Positions 24,550 to 32,274 of a DNA stretch of 32,274 nucleotides are shown here, piece after piece. The position numbers and the translations under genes were made by a program. Where the stretch lies: assembly GCA_009692065.1 (NCBI GenBank), contig SHZY01000061.1:1-32274 (forward strand), written 5' to 3'. Origin of the DNA: Gemmataceae bacterium. Its GTDB lineage: Bacteria; Planctomycetota; Planctomycetia; Gemmatales; Gemmataceae. How positions within the stretch are numbered: the first letter of the stretch is position 1; each line of letters opens with the position of its first letter. Under the pieces are notes generated by a model. It saw only the letters and a program-made list of their open reading frames with translations. It made no database searches and had not been told where the DNA came from.

Positions 24550-24613
24550 TCATATAGCCCGCCATTTATGGCGGGTAGGCAACCAGACCCGCCATAAATG
24601 GCGGGCTATATGA
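24550..24613. repeat. Inverted repeat, 27-bp perfect arms, filling a convergent gap
   Basis: Arms 24550-24576 and 24587-24613 are exact reverse complements (TCATATAGCCCGCCATTTAT and on) with a 10-base loop. They occupy the whole 66-base gap between the stop codons at 24548 and 24615. It is the sister of the repeat at 4824-4876, with paired changes in both arms (CCGTTTACGG against CCATTTATGG), which suggests that the pairing is kept. Confidence 0.92.
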
Positions 24614-24614
24614 C

Positions 24615-26843
24615 TCAGTTGCCCTGCGGATTGCGCAAAAAATCGATGAATTTCTGCTCGTCGAAAATTCGCCCCTGGAAGGCGCCGAGCGTGCGAATCG
24701 TGCCATCCAGCTCCGGTTCCAGCACGACATAGAGCGGCAGCTCTTCGGTGCCAAACACTTTTCGCTGAAACGTCACGTTCACCTGCTTCGCATCGGCTGC
24801 CAGCCGGCTGAGGTCTTTCGTAAATCCGGCCTGCACCTCCGGCGCATAGAACTCCTTCGGCACCGTATCGGTGTAAAGCTGCACGACGATATAGGGTTCG
24901 AAGAGTTTCGCAACGTTTGGCTTTGAGAACACACTGTTCTCGTTGATCTTGCAATTCGTTCAGGAGAAGCCGGTGAAGTCGATGAAGATGCGCTTGGGCT
25001 GCCCCGTCTTCTTGCGCTGCTCGCGCGCTGTCGACACCGCGTAGTCGAGATTACCGGTGGCGACGACCTCCCCGGTCCCTGGCTGCGATTCGGGCAACAG
25101 AAATGAATCGACCCATGCATAGATCGTGCCGCCTGGCCGTTGCGGCTGGCCGGCAGCGTTCACCTTGAAGAGCGCAGGAGCCAGGTAAAGTGCGAGGCAG
25201 AAGAAGGCGGCGCTGAACATCATGCGAGGCACGGTGACATGCTCTTCCGGCGTATCATGCGGCAACCGAAATAGACCGATCAGGTACAAGCCGCACAGGA
25301 TGCACAGGGCAATCCACAGGCCCAGGACGAAGTCGAAGGTGAAAAACGACGGCGCGCCCGATGTTTGCACGATCTCGGCGGCGCGGAAGAACTTGAACGC
25401 GGCCGCTAACTCCAGAAAGCCCATGACAACCTTGACCGAATTGAGCCAGGAGCCGCTCTTGGGGAGCTTGCGCAGCAGCGCGGGGAACAGCGCGAGGAAG
25501 AAAAACGGAGCCGCGAAGGTAGTCGAAAACGCGAGCCCGCCGAGCAGGTTATGCCATAACGGCCGATCCGCGGCAGCCGTGCCGCTGAAGCCCCCCAGGA
25601 ACGGGGCCACGCAGGCGAAGCTGATGATGGTGAAGGTCAAGGCCATGAAGACCGTGCCGAAGATGCCCCCCTTACCCTCCCGCGAGCTCGTGAACTGGGC
25701 CATGCTCTGGGGCAATTCGATTTCATACATGCCGAACAGGCTGAGGGCGAAAAAGATGAACAGGCCGCCCAGGGCATAGTTCGTCAAGGGAAGAATGCTG
25801 AGCCAGCGGAAGATCGACAGCAAGAACGCCGCCGCCAGCGTCAAGACGACGACGATGGTCAGCGAATAGACCGACGCCATCACGATGGGCCGATGGTGTT
25901 CCTTCTCCGACTGCTTGAGGAAGAAGCTCACGGTGATGGGGATCATCGGGAAGACGCACGGCGTGATTAGCGAGATCGCGCCCCAGAAGACGCCAGCCAG
26001 CACGAAGGCGAGCAAATCGCCGGCATCCTGGCCGCTGATGACGCCCTTTGGGACGTTGATCTGCGGGGCCAGCACGTCGAGCATCTTGGTTCGGTATTCG
26101 TCATGCGACTCCTTGATCACGCTGGCGGCAATGACGGCGACCTTTTCCTCGATGGGTTCTTCTCCTGGCAGCACCGTTACTTCAATGGCGGGTTTCTTGA
26201 GCTTGAGGCGCTCGGACAGGCCGGCGGAGAGCGGGACTGGATCGTCCTTCAGGACTTCGAGCGAAGCCCGAAGGGTTGTCTTGAACGGCAAGCAGCCGCT
26301 GGCGTTGCACACCAGCGCCTCCAGCTTGATCTCTAGCTCGACAACGCCGACCGGGGCGTCTGCTTGGACGACCACATCCTGGGCCCAGGTGAAGGGCTTC
26401 TCATGCTCGTAGTAGGTGGTTTTGCGCGGCAGGCCGACCTGAAGGTGAAGCGCCGGCTCCGTCTGATAAACGGGCCAGACCGGCGCCAGCCCCTTGACCG
26501 GCACAAACTCGAAGCTCGACAGTTGCGAGGCCGGTTGCAGCGTGGTTCGCATCGTCACGGGGTAGGTGTGAAAGTCTGCTGCCGGCGTGCCGACGATGGT
26601 GACGCGAACGGCCTCGCCGCGGCGGACCTTGAATGGCCCGTTGTTTACGGTCGCCGATCCGGTGCCATAGTCTTTCGCGAACGGATCCTCAGGGCCCAGC
26701 AGGACCTTGAACGTAATGCGCTCATCTGCCGCCAGCGCGCCCTTGGCGTCTTGTGCTGGCCAGATCGGGGTGGTCGCAACCAGAATGAGAAGCAGGAAAA
26801 AAACCGAGCAGAGGCAGCGTTGGTGTCGACGGAAAGCAATCAT
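24615..26843 (-). CDS. dsbD: DsbD-type thiol:disulfide transporter, predicted selenoprotein (U-x-x-C)
   Basis: Inner-membrane protein that would carry electrons from the cytoplasm to periplasmic thiols. Reading the TGA at 24962-24960 as selenocysteine gives 742 aa. Signal peptide about 1-30; N-terminal periplasmic domain with Cys179/Cys184; membrane domain about 275-590 with the paired cysteines Cys296 (LITPCVFPM) and Cys411 (ISFACVAPF); C-terminal thioredoxin domain from about 600. The active site reads IDFTGFS-U628-T-N-C631-KINENSVF, where relatives have CxxC. The frame is open for 115 more codons of thioredoxin-like sequence to TGA at 24617-24615. A stem-loop at 24941-24925 fits a SECIS. 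AGGA directly abuts the ATG. The upstream neighbour is a membrane thioredoxin/NHL protein 93 bases away, a likely partner. The alternative is a nonsense mutation that leaves a protein without its reductase domain. Confidence 0.85.
24925..24941 (-). promoter_or_regulatory. Candidate bacterial SECIS stem-loop
   Basis: On the coding strand GAGAAC-AGTGT-GTTCTC forms a 6-bp perfect stem with a 5-nt loop, starting 18 bases after the TGA, so the loop begins 24 bases after it. Bacterial SECIS elements sit inside the coding region directly after UGA, with a small apical loop carrying a G at one of its first two positions about 16-37 nt away; AGUGU satisfies this. The element codes for conserved ENSVFS at the same time. 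Confidence 0.7.
24960..24962 (-). other. In-frame TGA read as selenocysteine
   Basis: The TGA replaces the first cysteine of the thioredoxin CxxC motif (FS-TGA-T-N-C). TGA differs from either Cys codon by one base. The exact match to a redox cysteine is the usual signature of selenoproteins. Incorporation would need SelB, SelA, SelD and the selC tRNA elsewhere in the genome; none is in the window. Confidence 0.75.
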
Positions 26844-26936
26844 TCCTGAATCACTCTGCGGGGGATGAGTGTTTCACACCCGCACGGCGTCGCGCGAGCG
26901 CTAAACGTAAACGGTATTCGAAATCACAACCGGCGG

Positions 26937-28622
26937 TCACTTCTTTTCCTTGCTGGTCACCTCGGCTTCGCGGCGGACCGGCGGGACGTTTTGCAGCTTT
27001 AACGTCGAGGTCTGCTTGGACTTCATATCGACGACCTGGATGCGGTGGTTATTCGTGTCGGCGATGTACATCTTGCCGCCGGAGATGTGGACGCCGCCGG
27101 GTTCGTTGAACATTTTCTCCTTGAGCCAGCCGGCGGGGTCGCCCAGGAACGTATCGCAGGTTCTGTCGGCCGGGTCGATGATCTTGATCTTGCTGTTGTA
27201 CGTGTCGGCCACGTAGAGCTTGCCCTTCTCAAAGGCGATGCCGAGGGCGTGCTGCAAGCGGACATCGGCGCCTTTGCCATTCTTGTCGCCGAACTCGAAG
27301 AGCCCTTCGCCGACAATGGTGCCGACCAGCCCCTTGGTGTTGGGCAACGGGACGGAGCGAACGGAGCTGGTTTCGCTGTCGGCGACGTAGATAAACTTGC
27401 CGTCGGTCGCCAGGCCGCTGGGCTGGGCGAAGGCGGAAGGCATTTGGCCAAACGCGGTCTGGATGCGAACGCCGTCGATGATATCTTCGCGTCCGGAGCC
27501 GGCGTAGTTCTCGACCTGCTGTTTGGCGGGGGCGTCGGTGAAGTTGTAGGTCCAGATCTGATGGGTGCCGGCCATGCCGATGTACATCTTCTTGTCGTGA
27601 ATCAGCAAGTCCCAGGGGCTGTTGAGACCGGTCGTCGCCGCCGGCCCGCCGGTGCGCTCGCGGCGATTCTGCTCGCCGGTGCCGGCGACGTTCTTGACCG
27701 TTTCGGTCTTCAGGTTCAGGGCGCGGATCGAGTGGTTCTTGCGATCGGCGACGTAGAGGATATCGCCATCGAGGGCCATGCCTTGCGGGTCGCTGAATTG
27801 CGCTTCCGCGAACTTGCCATCCTTGAAACCTTCCTTGCCGGAGCCAGCGATAGTGATCTTTTTACCTTCGAGATTCGTAATCACAATGCGGTTATTGGTG
27901 CTGTCAGCAATGAAGATGCGCTCCGAGCCGGCGTCGGCGAGGACTTTGCCTGGGAAAAAGAGGGACGTGAGCCCCTTTTCCTTCTCCAGCCGAAACTTGA
28001 TGGGATCATTCTTGAGCTTGCCCTTGAACTCCTTCATGAGTTTTTTGATATGTAAGTCGAGGAGTTCGAGGTTCCCCTCGCCGGATGCGGTGCCGTAGTA
28101 GTTGCCGTCCGGGTCAATCAAGACCAGCGTCGGCCAGGAACTGACGCCGTAGCTCTTCCAGACCTTGTGATCGAGGTCGTTGATGACAGGGTGTCTGATA
28201 TCGTAACGCATGATGGCCTTGAGGATGCTGGCGGTCTTCTTCTCGTTCTCGAACTTGGGCGAATGGACGCCGATGACGACGAGAACGCCGGGGTATCGCT
28301 CTTCGAGCACCGCCAGATCGGGCATGACGTGGATGCAGTTGATGCAGCAGAGGGTCCAGAAATCGAGGAGCACGATGCGCCCCTTCAGATCGGCGAGGCT
28401 GATCGGCTTCTCGGTGTTGAGCCAATCGTGCTTGGCAGGAAACTCGGCGGCGGCAGGACGCTCCTTGCCCTGGGCAGCCTGCAAGGTCATGCTGGCAGGC
28501 GCTCCGGTGTAGCTCATCAACATGTAGACGCAAAAAGCGCCGAGCAGGACGACTGCGACCGACACACCGATGGACGGCTTGGCGATTCGAGTCATGGTCG
28601 ACTTGAAGATTCCAGATAGCAT
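26937..28622 (-). CDS. Membrane-anchored thioredoxin-like protein with NHL repeats
   Basis: 561 aa, facing the periplasm. The ATG at 28622 has CAGGAG seven bases upstream; the longer frame is not used. One membrane segment at about residues 19-37 is followed by a thioredoxin/AhpC-like domain (about 65-215) with the active site WTLCCINCIHVMPDL (Cys93 and Cys96) and the cis-proline SSWPT (Pro164). From about 230 to 540 are NHL propeller repeats (GSERIFIADSTNNRIVITN, GKMYIADTNNHRIQVVD). This is the order of the NHLRC2-type family. The gene lies upstream of the DsbD-type gene on the same strand, so it may be the periplasmic thiol protein reduced by it. Its own substrate is unknown. Confidence 0.9.
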   Translation of the reverse strand: MLSGIFKSTMTRIAKPSIGVSVAVVLLGAFCVYMLMSYTGAPASMTLQAAQGKERPAAAEFPAKHDWLNTEKPISLADLKGRIVLLDFWTLCCINCIHVMPDLAVLEERYPGVLVVIGVHSPKFENEKKTASILKAIMRYDIRHPVINDLDHKVWKSYGVSSWPTLVLIDPDGNYYGTASGEGNLELLDLHIKKLMKEFKGKLKNDPIKFRLEKEKGLTSLFFPGKVLADAGSERIFIADSTNNRIVITNLEGKKITIAGSGKEGFKDGKFAEAQFSDPQGMALDGDILYVADRKNHSIRALNLKTETVKNVAGTGEQNRRERTGGPAATTGLNSPWDLLIHDKKMYIGMAGTHQIWTYNFTDAPAKQQVENYAGSGREDIIDGVRIQTAFGQMPSAFAQPSGLATDGKFIYVADSETSSVRSVPLPNTKGLVGTIVGEGLFEFGDKNGKGADVRLQHALGIAFEKGKLYVADTYNSKIKIIDPADRTCDTFLGDPAGWLKEKMFNEPGGVHISGGKMYIADTNNHRIQVVDMKSKQTSTLKLQNVPPVRREAEVTSKEKK

Positions 28623-28718
28623 CAGTTTCTCCTGTGCCAGAGGCGAATGCTTGCAGACCAACAGGCTTGCACTATTGTACGGGAGAGGGCACTGGCGTGG
28701 AACCGGAATTTCCTCCAG

Positions 28719-28766
28719 GCGCCGCTTGCGGCGTAGCATTCGCAAGGCGCCGGGCGGCCGCTAAAC
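28719..28766 (+). repeat. GCTAAAC-type palindromic repeat between divergent genes
   Basis: CCGCTTGCGGCGTAGCATTC, then GCAAGGCGCCGGGCGGCCGCTAAAC, repeats the unit at 8701-8752 in the opposite orientation. It lies between the divergent thioredoxin/NHL gene and the large membrane protein, where the promoters should be. I see no promoter I can defend. Confidence 0.7.
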
Positions 28767-28800
28767 GATCTAACCCCTAACGTGTACAACAGACTTCATC

Positions 28801-31800
28801 ATGATGACCGACCCGCAACCGGCTGACGCGATCAACACCAACATCACCGAGCAGCCGGCCGCCGTGCCGCCGGCACCTCCAAGTGAACCCGCGCCCGCTG
28901 CCCCGGCGACGCCGGCCATCGACACCGGGCCCCCCGCGTGGATGTGGAAGGCTGACGTCGTACTGCTGGGCTCGATTCTTGTCCTGAGCTTTCTCCTGGC
29001 GTCGTTCACAGCCGCCAACTCCGAGCACTGGATGCAGCTTGCGATCGGCAGACTGATCAGCGAGGGCAAGTTCAGCTTTGGCCTCGATCCGTTCTCCATG
29101 ACCACCGAAGGCGTCTACTGGGTCCATCACTCCTGGCTCTACTCCTTGCTGCTGTACCAGTTCTATAACCTCGCGGGGGCCGCCGGGCTTATCGTCGGCA
29201 AGGCGATCCTCTTCACCACCGCGATCACGCTTTTGTGCCGCATCGGCTGGAACGAGGCGAATCGCTGGTTCGTCTTGATCTGCTTGCTGGTCGCAGCGCT
29301 GGCGGTGAGCACCCGGCTGGTGCTGGAGCCGCGAGTCGTCTCCTACCTGTTCCTGGCGATCACGCTTTTCGTCCTGAACCGCGCCGGCGTCTTCGCGCTG
29401 CCGGTCCCCGAAAAGGATGAAGGCGGAAGGATGAAGGATGAATCTGATCGTGCTTCATCCTTCATCCTTCCGCCTTCATCCTTGCTCTGGTGGCTGCCGC
29501 CGCTCTTCGCGCTCTGGGCGAATCTCGACGTCTGGTTCATCCTCGGGCCGCTCATCGTTGGGTTGTGCTGGGCTGCGACTGGCCTGGCGAAGTGGTTCCG
29601 CGGCACCGGGCTCGTTCCCGGCAAGACGCTGGTGATGATCTTTGGCGCCGGCCTCCTGGCGTGTGTAATCAATCCGCATCATGTCAATGTCTTTCAGATG
29701 CCGCCCGAGTTGGCCTACCTCGTTCTCTCGGTCGCCGACCCCGTGAGCCTGCCGCTGCCGGACGTGCTGGTCGCCGCCGGTCGCACCATGAAGGAGCTGC
29801 AGAAGGTCGGCACCACCATTCCGTGGACCGCGTCGCCGTTTGCCCTGCGCTACTGGCAAGACTCCGCCGCCGGGCTAAACGTCGCCGGGCTCGCGGTGTT
29901 TCCACTCGTCATGCTCGGCTTGCTCGGCTTCGGCGTGATGGCGTTCGTCAGGCCGCAGCCGAACGCGCCGAGTTTGCAGGTCAGTCGATTCCTGGTGTGG
30001 CTCTTCTTCGGCATCCTGGCGCTGGCGCTGTATCGGCTGATTCCATTCTTCGCCCTCGCGGCCGCCCCGCTCACCGCCATGACGCTCGGCGAATTCATGG
30101 ATTGGCAGATGACCAGCAACGCCGCCTCCGCTGCCCAGCGGGCGCGCGGGCTGCGGCTAGCGAGGCTCGTCAGCGTGCCGTTCTGCTTGCTGCTGATCGC
30201 CTTGGCCTGGCCCGGCTGGCTGCACGGGCCGGCCGATCTTTTCGTTCCCGCCGCGCATCGCGTCGCCTGGGACATGCGGGCCGACCCCTCCATACAGCGC
30301 GCCGCCGAGGCGTTGAACGCGATCCAGGAAGGCAAGGACCGCATTCATGTCTTCAATGGCAACATCGAGATGGGCAACTACCTCCCCTGGTTTGCCCCGG
30401 GCGTGAAGCATACCATCGATTCGCGATTTCCCCTCTATGTCGGCCAGATCGCGACCTACGCCGCCGTCCGCACGGCGCTGCCCGACGTGGCCACAGACAC
30501 CTGGCAGCCCTTCTTCAATAAGCACGGCATCAAGCACGTCGCCATGGACCTCCTGCTCGCGCCGCCGGAGCCGCGCATCTCCAAATGGTGGAGCGATCCG
30601 GATCATTGGCGGCAGCGCCACGCTGACGTGCGCCTCTTTGTTTTCTCCTGGGCCGGCGCCGATAAGTCGTGGCCCACCGACACCATCAGCAACGACTGGA
30701 ACCGCCAGGCGTTCGGCGACCTTCCCCCCGCCAAGCGCCCGCCCGTACGCGGCGCCGCCGTGCCACAATTGCCCGGGGCCTGGGCGCTCTACCTTGAAGG
30801 TCTCGGCACGCAGCCGGCCGGCGTCACCGAATTCACGGCACGGCGACTTCAGTTCTATCTGCACCACCAGTACCAGCCCATGTTTGGCTTGATGACCAAC
30901 CCGCCGCCGGACAAGCATCGTTGGCCCACCCCCTCCTGCGGCCTCGTTGTCTTCAGCGCGTCGCTCGCCAATCTCCAGGCCATCCCGGGCGGCGGCATGA
31001 CCCTCGGGCCGTCCCTGGCCATCGTGCTCAACGATTTTACGATGTTTCGCCCGCGCGATTTCGGTCCCCCCGCCCTGCCCGTTCTCATGGTGCGCACCGC
31101 GCGTCAGGCGGTTGTCGACAACCCGCTCAGTGCCGAAGCCCATGTCACTCTGGCCACCGCCAACGAAGTGGTGCGCTCGCTCCAGGAGGATCACTGGGTC
31201 GGCTTCCAGCGTACACCTCGGGCTCAGCATCCCTCCGTGCTGCGCGACACGCTGCGCCAGCATCAACTCGCCGCCGGCCTGTTCTTCGCCGCCGAGTTGC
31301 AGCCGGACAATTTTGATCACCAGATCAAACTTGCCGAACTCTACTCGCAGCAGAATCTGGTCGATCTGGCCCTCGAACGCCTGGAAAAAGCGTATGTGGC
31401 GGCGGACGCGCAATTGAACGCCGGCAAGGACCTTCTCCTGCCGACGGGCCAGATCTTCAAACCCAGCCAGAAGGACAAATTCCTCAAGAATTTCCACGAG
31501 AGCTATATCAAACCGCTCGAAAACAGCGTCAAGGATCGGCTCGCTAAGTTTGAGTCCATCAAGGGTTCCCCCCTCGAACGTGCCGCCGGCGCTCGCTTAG
31601 GCGACTATCAGGATTTCAACCAGGGAAGGCCACAACCGTCGCGCCTCGGCCTCGGCAAGAAAGCCCTCGAACTCTTGAACGCGATTGACCCCACGTCGCT
31701 CAAAAACAACGAGCAAGATCTCTACTTGCGCCACACCTTCGATCTCCTCCTCGCCATCGGCCGCGCCGATGTCGTGGCCGAGAATGTCAAGAAAGCCCAT

Positions 31801-32274
31801 GGCCTGAAGCGAGAGGCCCCGGAGATGTACGCCCGCTACCAACTGGTCACAAGCGGCATCCTGGGCAACTACAAGGTGATGGATGAGGCCCTGGAGATCC
31901 TGGAATATCCCCTGCGCGAGCGAGTCAAAGGGATGACCGACATCCACGACAAACGCCGCAACGAAATGTTGTTCCTGGTCACCGCCGCGGGCACCCAGAC
32001 GTATCTATCGACCACCGTAGCCGCCGTGGGTTTGCGCACAGGATGGGCCTGGCTCGGCGGCTACAGCCAGGCGTACGGCCAACTCTTGCAAGCAAAAAAC
32101 GACCTGGGCAACGTCATCACCCTGCGCGGCATCGCCGCCCTCGAAGCCGGCGACACCAAGCAGGCTCGCCTCCACTTCCAAAACGCCCTCGCGGAAGACG
32201 AAAAGACCACCCCCTTCGCCGACCGCCCGATCGCCAAACGCTACCTGGAGTTGATTGAGCAGCAGATGCCGAAG
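28801..32274 (+). CDS. Very large polytopic membrane protein with a TPR-like tail (3' end missing)
   Basis: The frame is open for 1158 codons from the ATG at 28801 to the window edge. A Pro/Ala-rich N-terminus (about 1-50) is followed by a membrane region to about residue 480 with roughly ten helices. Its opening (SEHWMQLAIGRLISEGKFSF, DPFSMTTEGVYWVHHSWLYS) is like GT-C-type glycosyltransferase or DUF membrane proteins, in which an extracytoplasmic acidic/His loop follows the first helix. The rest is soluble and alpha-helical near the end, with TPR-like helix pairs (LAELYSQQNLVDLALERLEK, GIAALEAGDTKQARLHFQNA). A transferase of sugars to lipid or protein is possible but not shown. A 71-base palindrome is inserted in frame at 29413-29483. 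No clear ribosome-binding site. Confidence 0.75.
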   Translation, partial: MMTDPQPADAINTNITEQPAAVPPAPPSEPAPAAPATPAIDTGPPAWMWKADVVLLGSILVLSFLLASFTAANSEHWMQLAIGRLISEGKFSFGLDPFSMTTEGVYWVHHSWLYSLLLYQFYNLAGAAGLIVGKAILFTTAITLLCRIGWNEANRWFVLICLLVAALAVSTRLVLEPRVVSYLFLAITLFVLNRAGVFALPVPEKDEGGRMKDESDRASSFILPPSSLLWWLPPLFALWANLDVWFILGPLIVGLCWAATGLAKWFRGTGLVPGKTLVMIFGAGLLACVINPHHVNVFQMPPELAYLVLSVADPVSLPLPDVLVAAGRTMKELQKVGTTIPWTASPFALRYWQDSAAGLNVAGLAVFPLVMLGLLGFGVMAFVRPQPNAPSLQVSRFLVWLFFGILALALYRLIPFFALAAAPLTAMTLGEFMDWQMTSNAASAAQRARGLRLARLVSVPFCLLLIALAWPGWLHGPADLFVPAAHRVAWDMRADPSIQRAAEALNAIQEGKDRIHVFNGNIEMGNYLPWFAPGVKHTIDSRFPLYVGQIATYAAVRTALPDVATDTWQPFFNKHGIKHVAMDLLLAPPEPRISKWWSDPDHWRQRHADVRLFVFSWAGADKSWPTDTISNDWNRQAFGDLPPAKRPPVRGAAVPQLPGAWALYLEGLGTQPAGVTEFTARRLQFYLHHQYQPMFGLMTNPPPDKHRWPTPSCGLVVFSASLANLQAIPGGGMTLGPSLAIVLNDFTMFRPRDFGPPALPVLMVRTARQAVVDNPLSAEAHVTLATANEVVRSLQEDHWVGFQRTPRAQHPSVLRDTLRQHQLAAGLFFAAELQPDNFDHQIKLAELYSQQNLVDLALERLEKAYVAADAQLNAGKDLLLPTGQIFKPSQKDKFLKNFHESYIKPLENSVKDRLAKFESIKGSPLERAAGARLGDYQDFNQGRPQPSRLGLGKKALELLNAIDPTSLKNNEQDLYLRHTFDLLLAIGRADVVAENVKKAHGLKREAPEMYARYQLVTSGILGNYKVMDEALEILEYPLRERVKGMTDIHDKRRNEMLFLVTAAGTQTYLSTTVAAVGLRTGWAWLGGYSQAYGQLLQAKNDLGNVITLRGIAALEAGDTKQARLHFQNALAEDEKTTPFADRPIAKRYLELIEQQMPK
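29413..29483. repeat. Inverted repeat, 30-bp perfect arms, inside the large membrane protein gene
   Basis: Arms 29413-29442 and 29454-29483 (AAGGATGAAGGCGGAAGGAT and on) are exact reverse complements with an 11-base loop. It encodes a charged, Ser-rich loop (KDEGGRMKDESDRASSFILP) between two membrane helices, where an insertion would do little harm. Its sequence is unrelated to the other palindromes in the window. Confidence 0.92.

Noticed and set aside
4817..24614. The intergenic palindromes as ordinary rho-independent terminators
   Set aside because: They lack T-runs on either strand, several lie inside operons or reading frames, and their arms are longer than usual terminators; they are better called repeats.
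28660..28690. TACAAT-like -10 boxes upstream of the thioredoxin/NHL gene (and similar near 12925 and 24121)
   Set aside because: No acceptable -35 box at 16-18 bases was found for any of them, so a promoter call is not supported.
1..32274. CRISPR arrays, rRNA or phage genes
   Set aside because: No regularly spaced identical direct repeats, rRNA-like stretches or phage structural genes were seen.

Overview
The window looks like chromosomal DNA of a planctomycete, most probably a Gemmata-like member of the Planctomycetota. The reasons are the high G+C content, the two very long secreted proteins with a dehydrogenase-like N-terminus, HEAT repeats and a C-terminal CxxCH heme domain (a family typical of Planctomycetes), the many secreted orphan proteins, and the abundance of intergenic palindromes. 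This is inferred from gene content; no rRNA or tRNA gene is present.

Layout. 1-1190 is insertion-sequence debris: the first 17 codons of one transposase at the edge, then a decayed IS30-type element. 1359-6235 is a four-gene operon for an exporter: membrane fusion protein, ABC ATPase and two FtsX/MacB-type permeases. 6393-8633 (minus) is a major-facilitator protein with an acyltransferase-like domain that lacks its catalytic residues. 8775-9644 is the NAD(P)H-hydrate repair dehydratase NnrD, and 9856-10683 a zinc-ribbon, proline-rich membrane protein. 10736-12904 (minus) holds two adjacent genes that match the two halves of the cyanobacterial fusion enzyme AgrE/ArgZ, predicted to take arginine to ornithine and then proline. 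Just upstream, in a 288-base divergent intergenic region, lies a perfect 20-base palindrome with the ParB-binding parS core. 13193-14542 is a secreted orphan. 14595-17723 is a planctomycete cytochrome/HEAT giant gene broken by two in-frame stop codons; it converges on an intact relative at 17761-20526. Small secreted proteins follow (20622-22235), then a long-chain acyl-CoA synthetase (22377-24038) and a small membrane protein.

The most notable locus is 24615-28622 (minus): a membrane-anchored thioredoxin/NHL protein followed by a DsbD-type thiol reductant transporter. In the DsbD-type gene an in-frame TGA falls exactly at the first cysteine of the thioredoxin CxxC motif. The frame stays open for 115 conserved codons after it, and a 6-bp stem with a 5-nt AGUGU loop sits 18 nt downstream, as a bacterial SECIS should. 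I read this as a selenoprotein (U-T-N-C). The window ends inside a very large polytopic membrane protein (28801 onward).

Across the window nearly every gene boundary carries a palindromic repeat from one of several families, with perfect arms up to 30 bp. Three genes have such a palindrome inside the reading frame, and one short gene gets its C-terminal tail from one. Stop codons are TAA, TGA and TAG in neighbouring genes, so a general reassignment of TAG is not supported.
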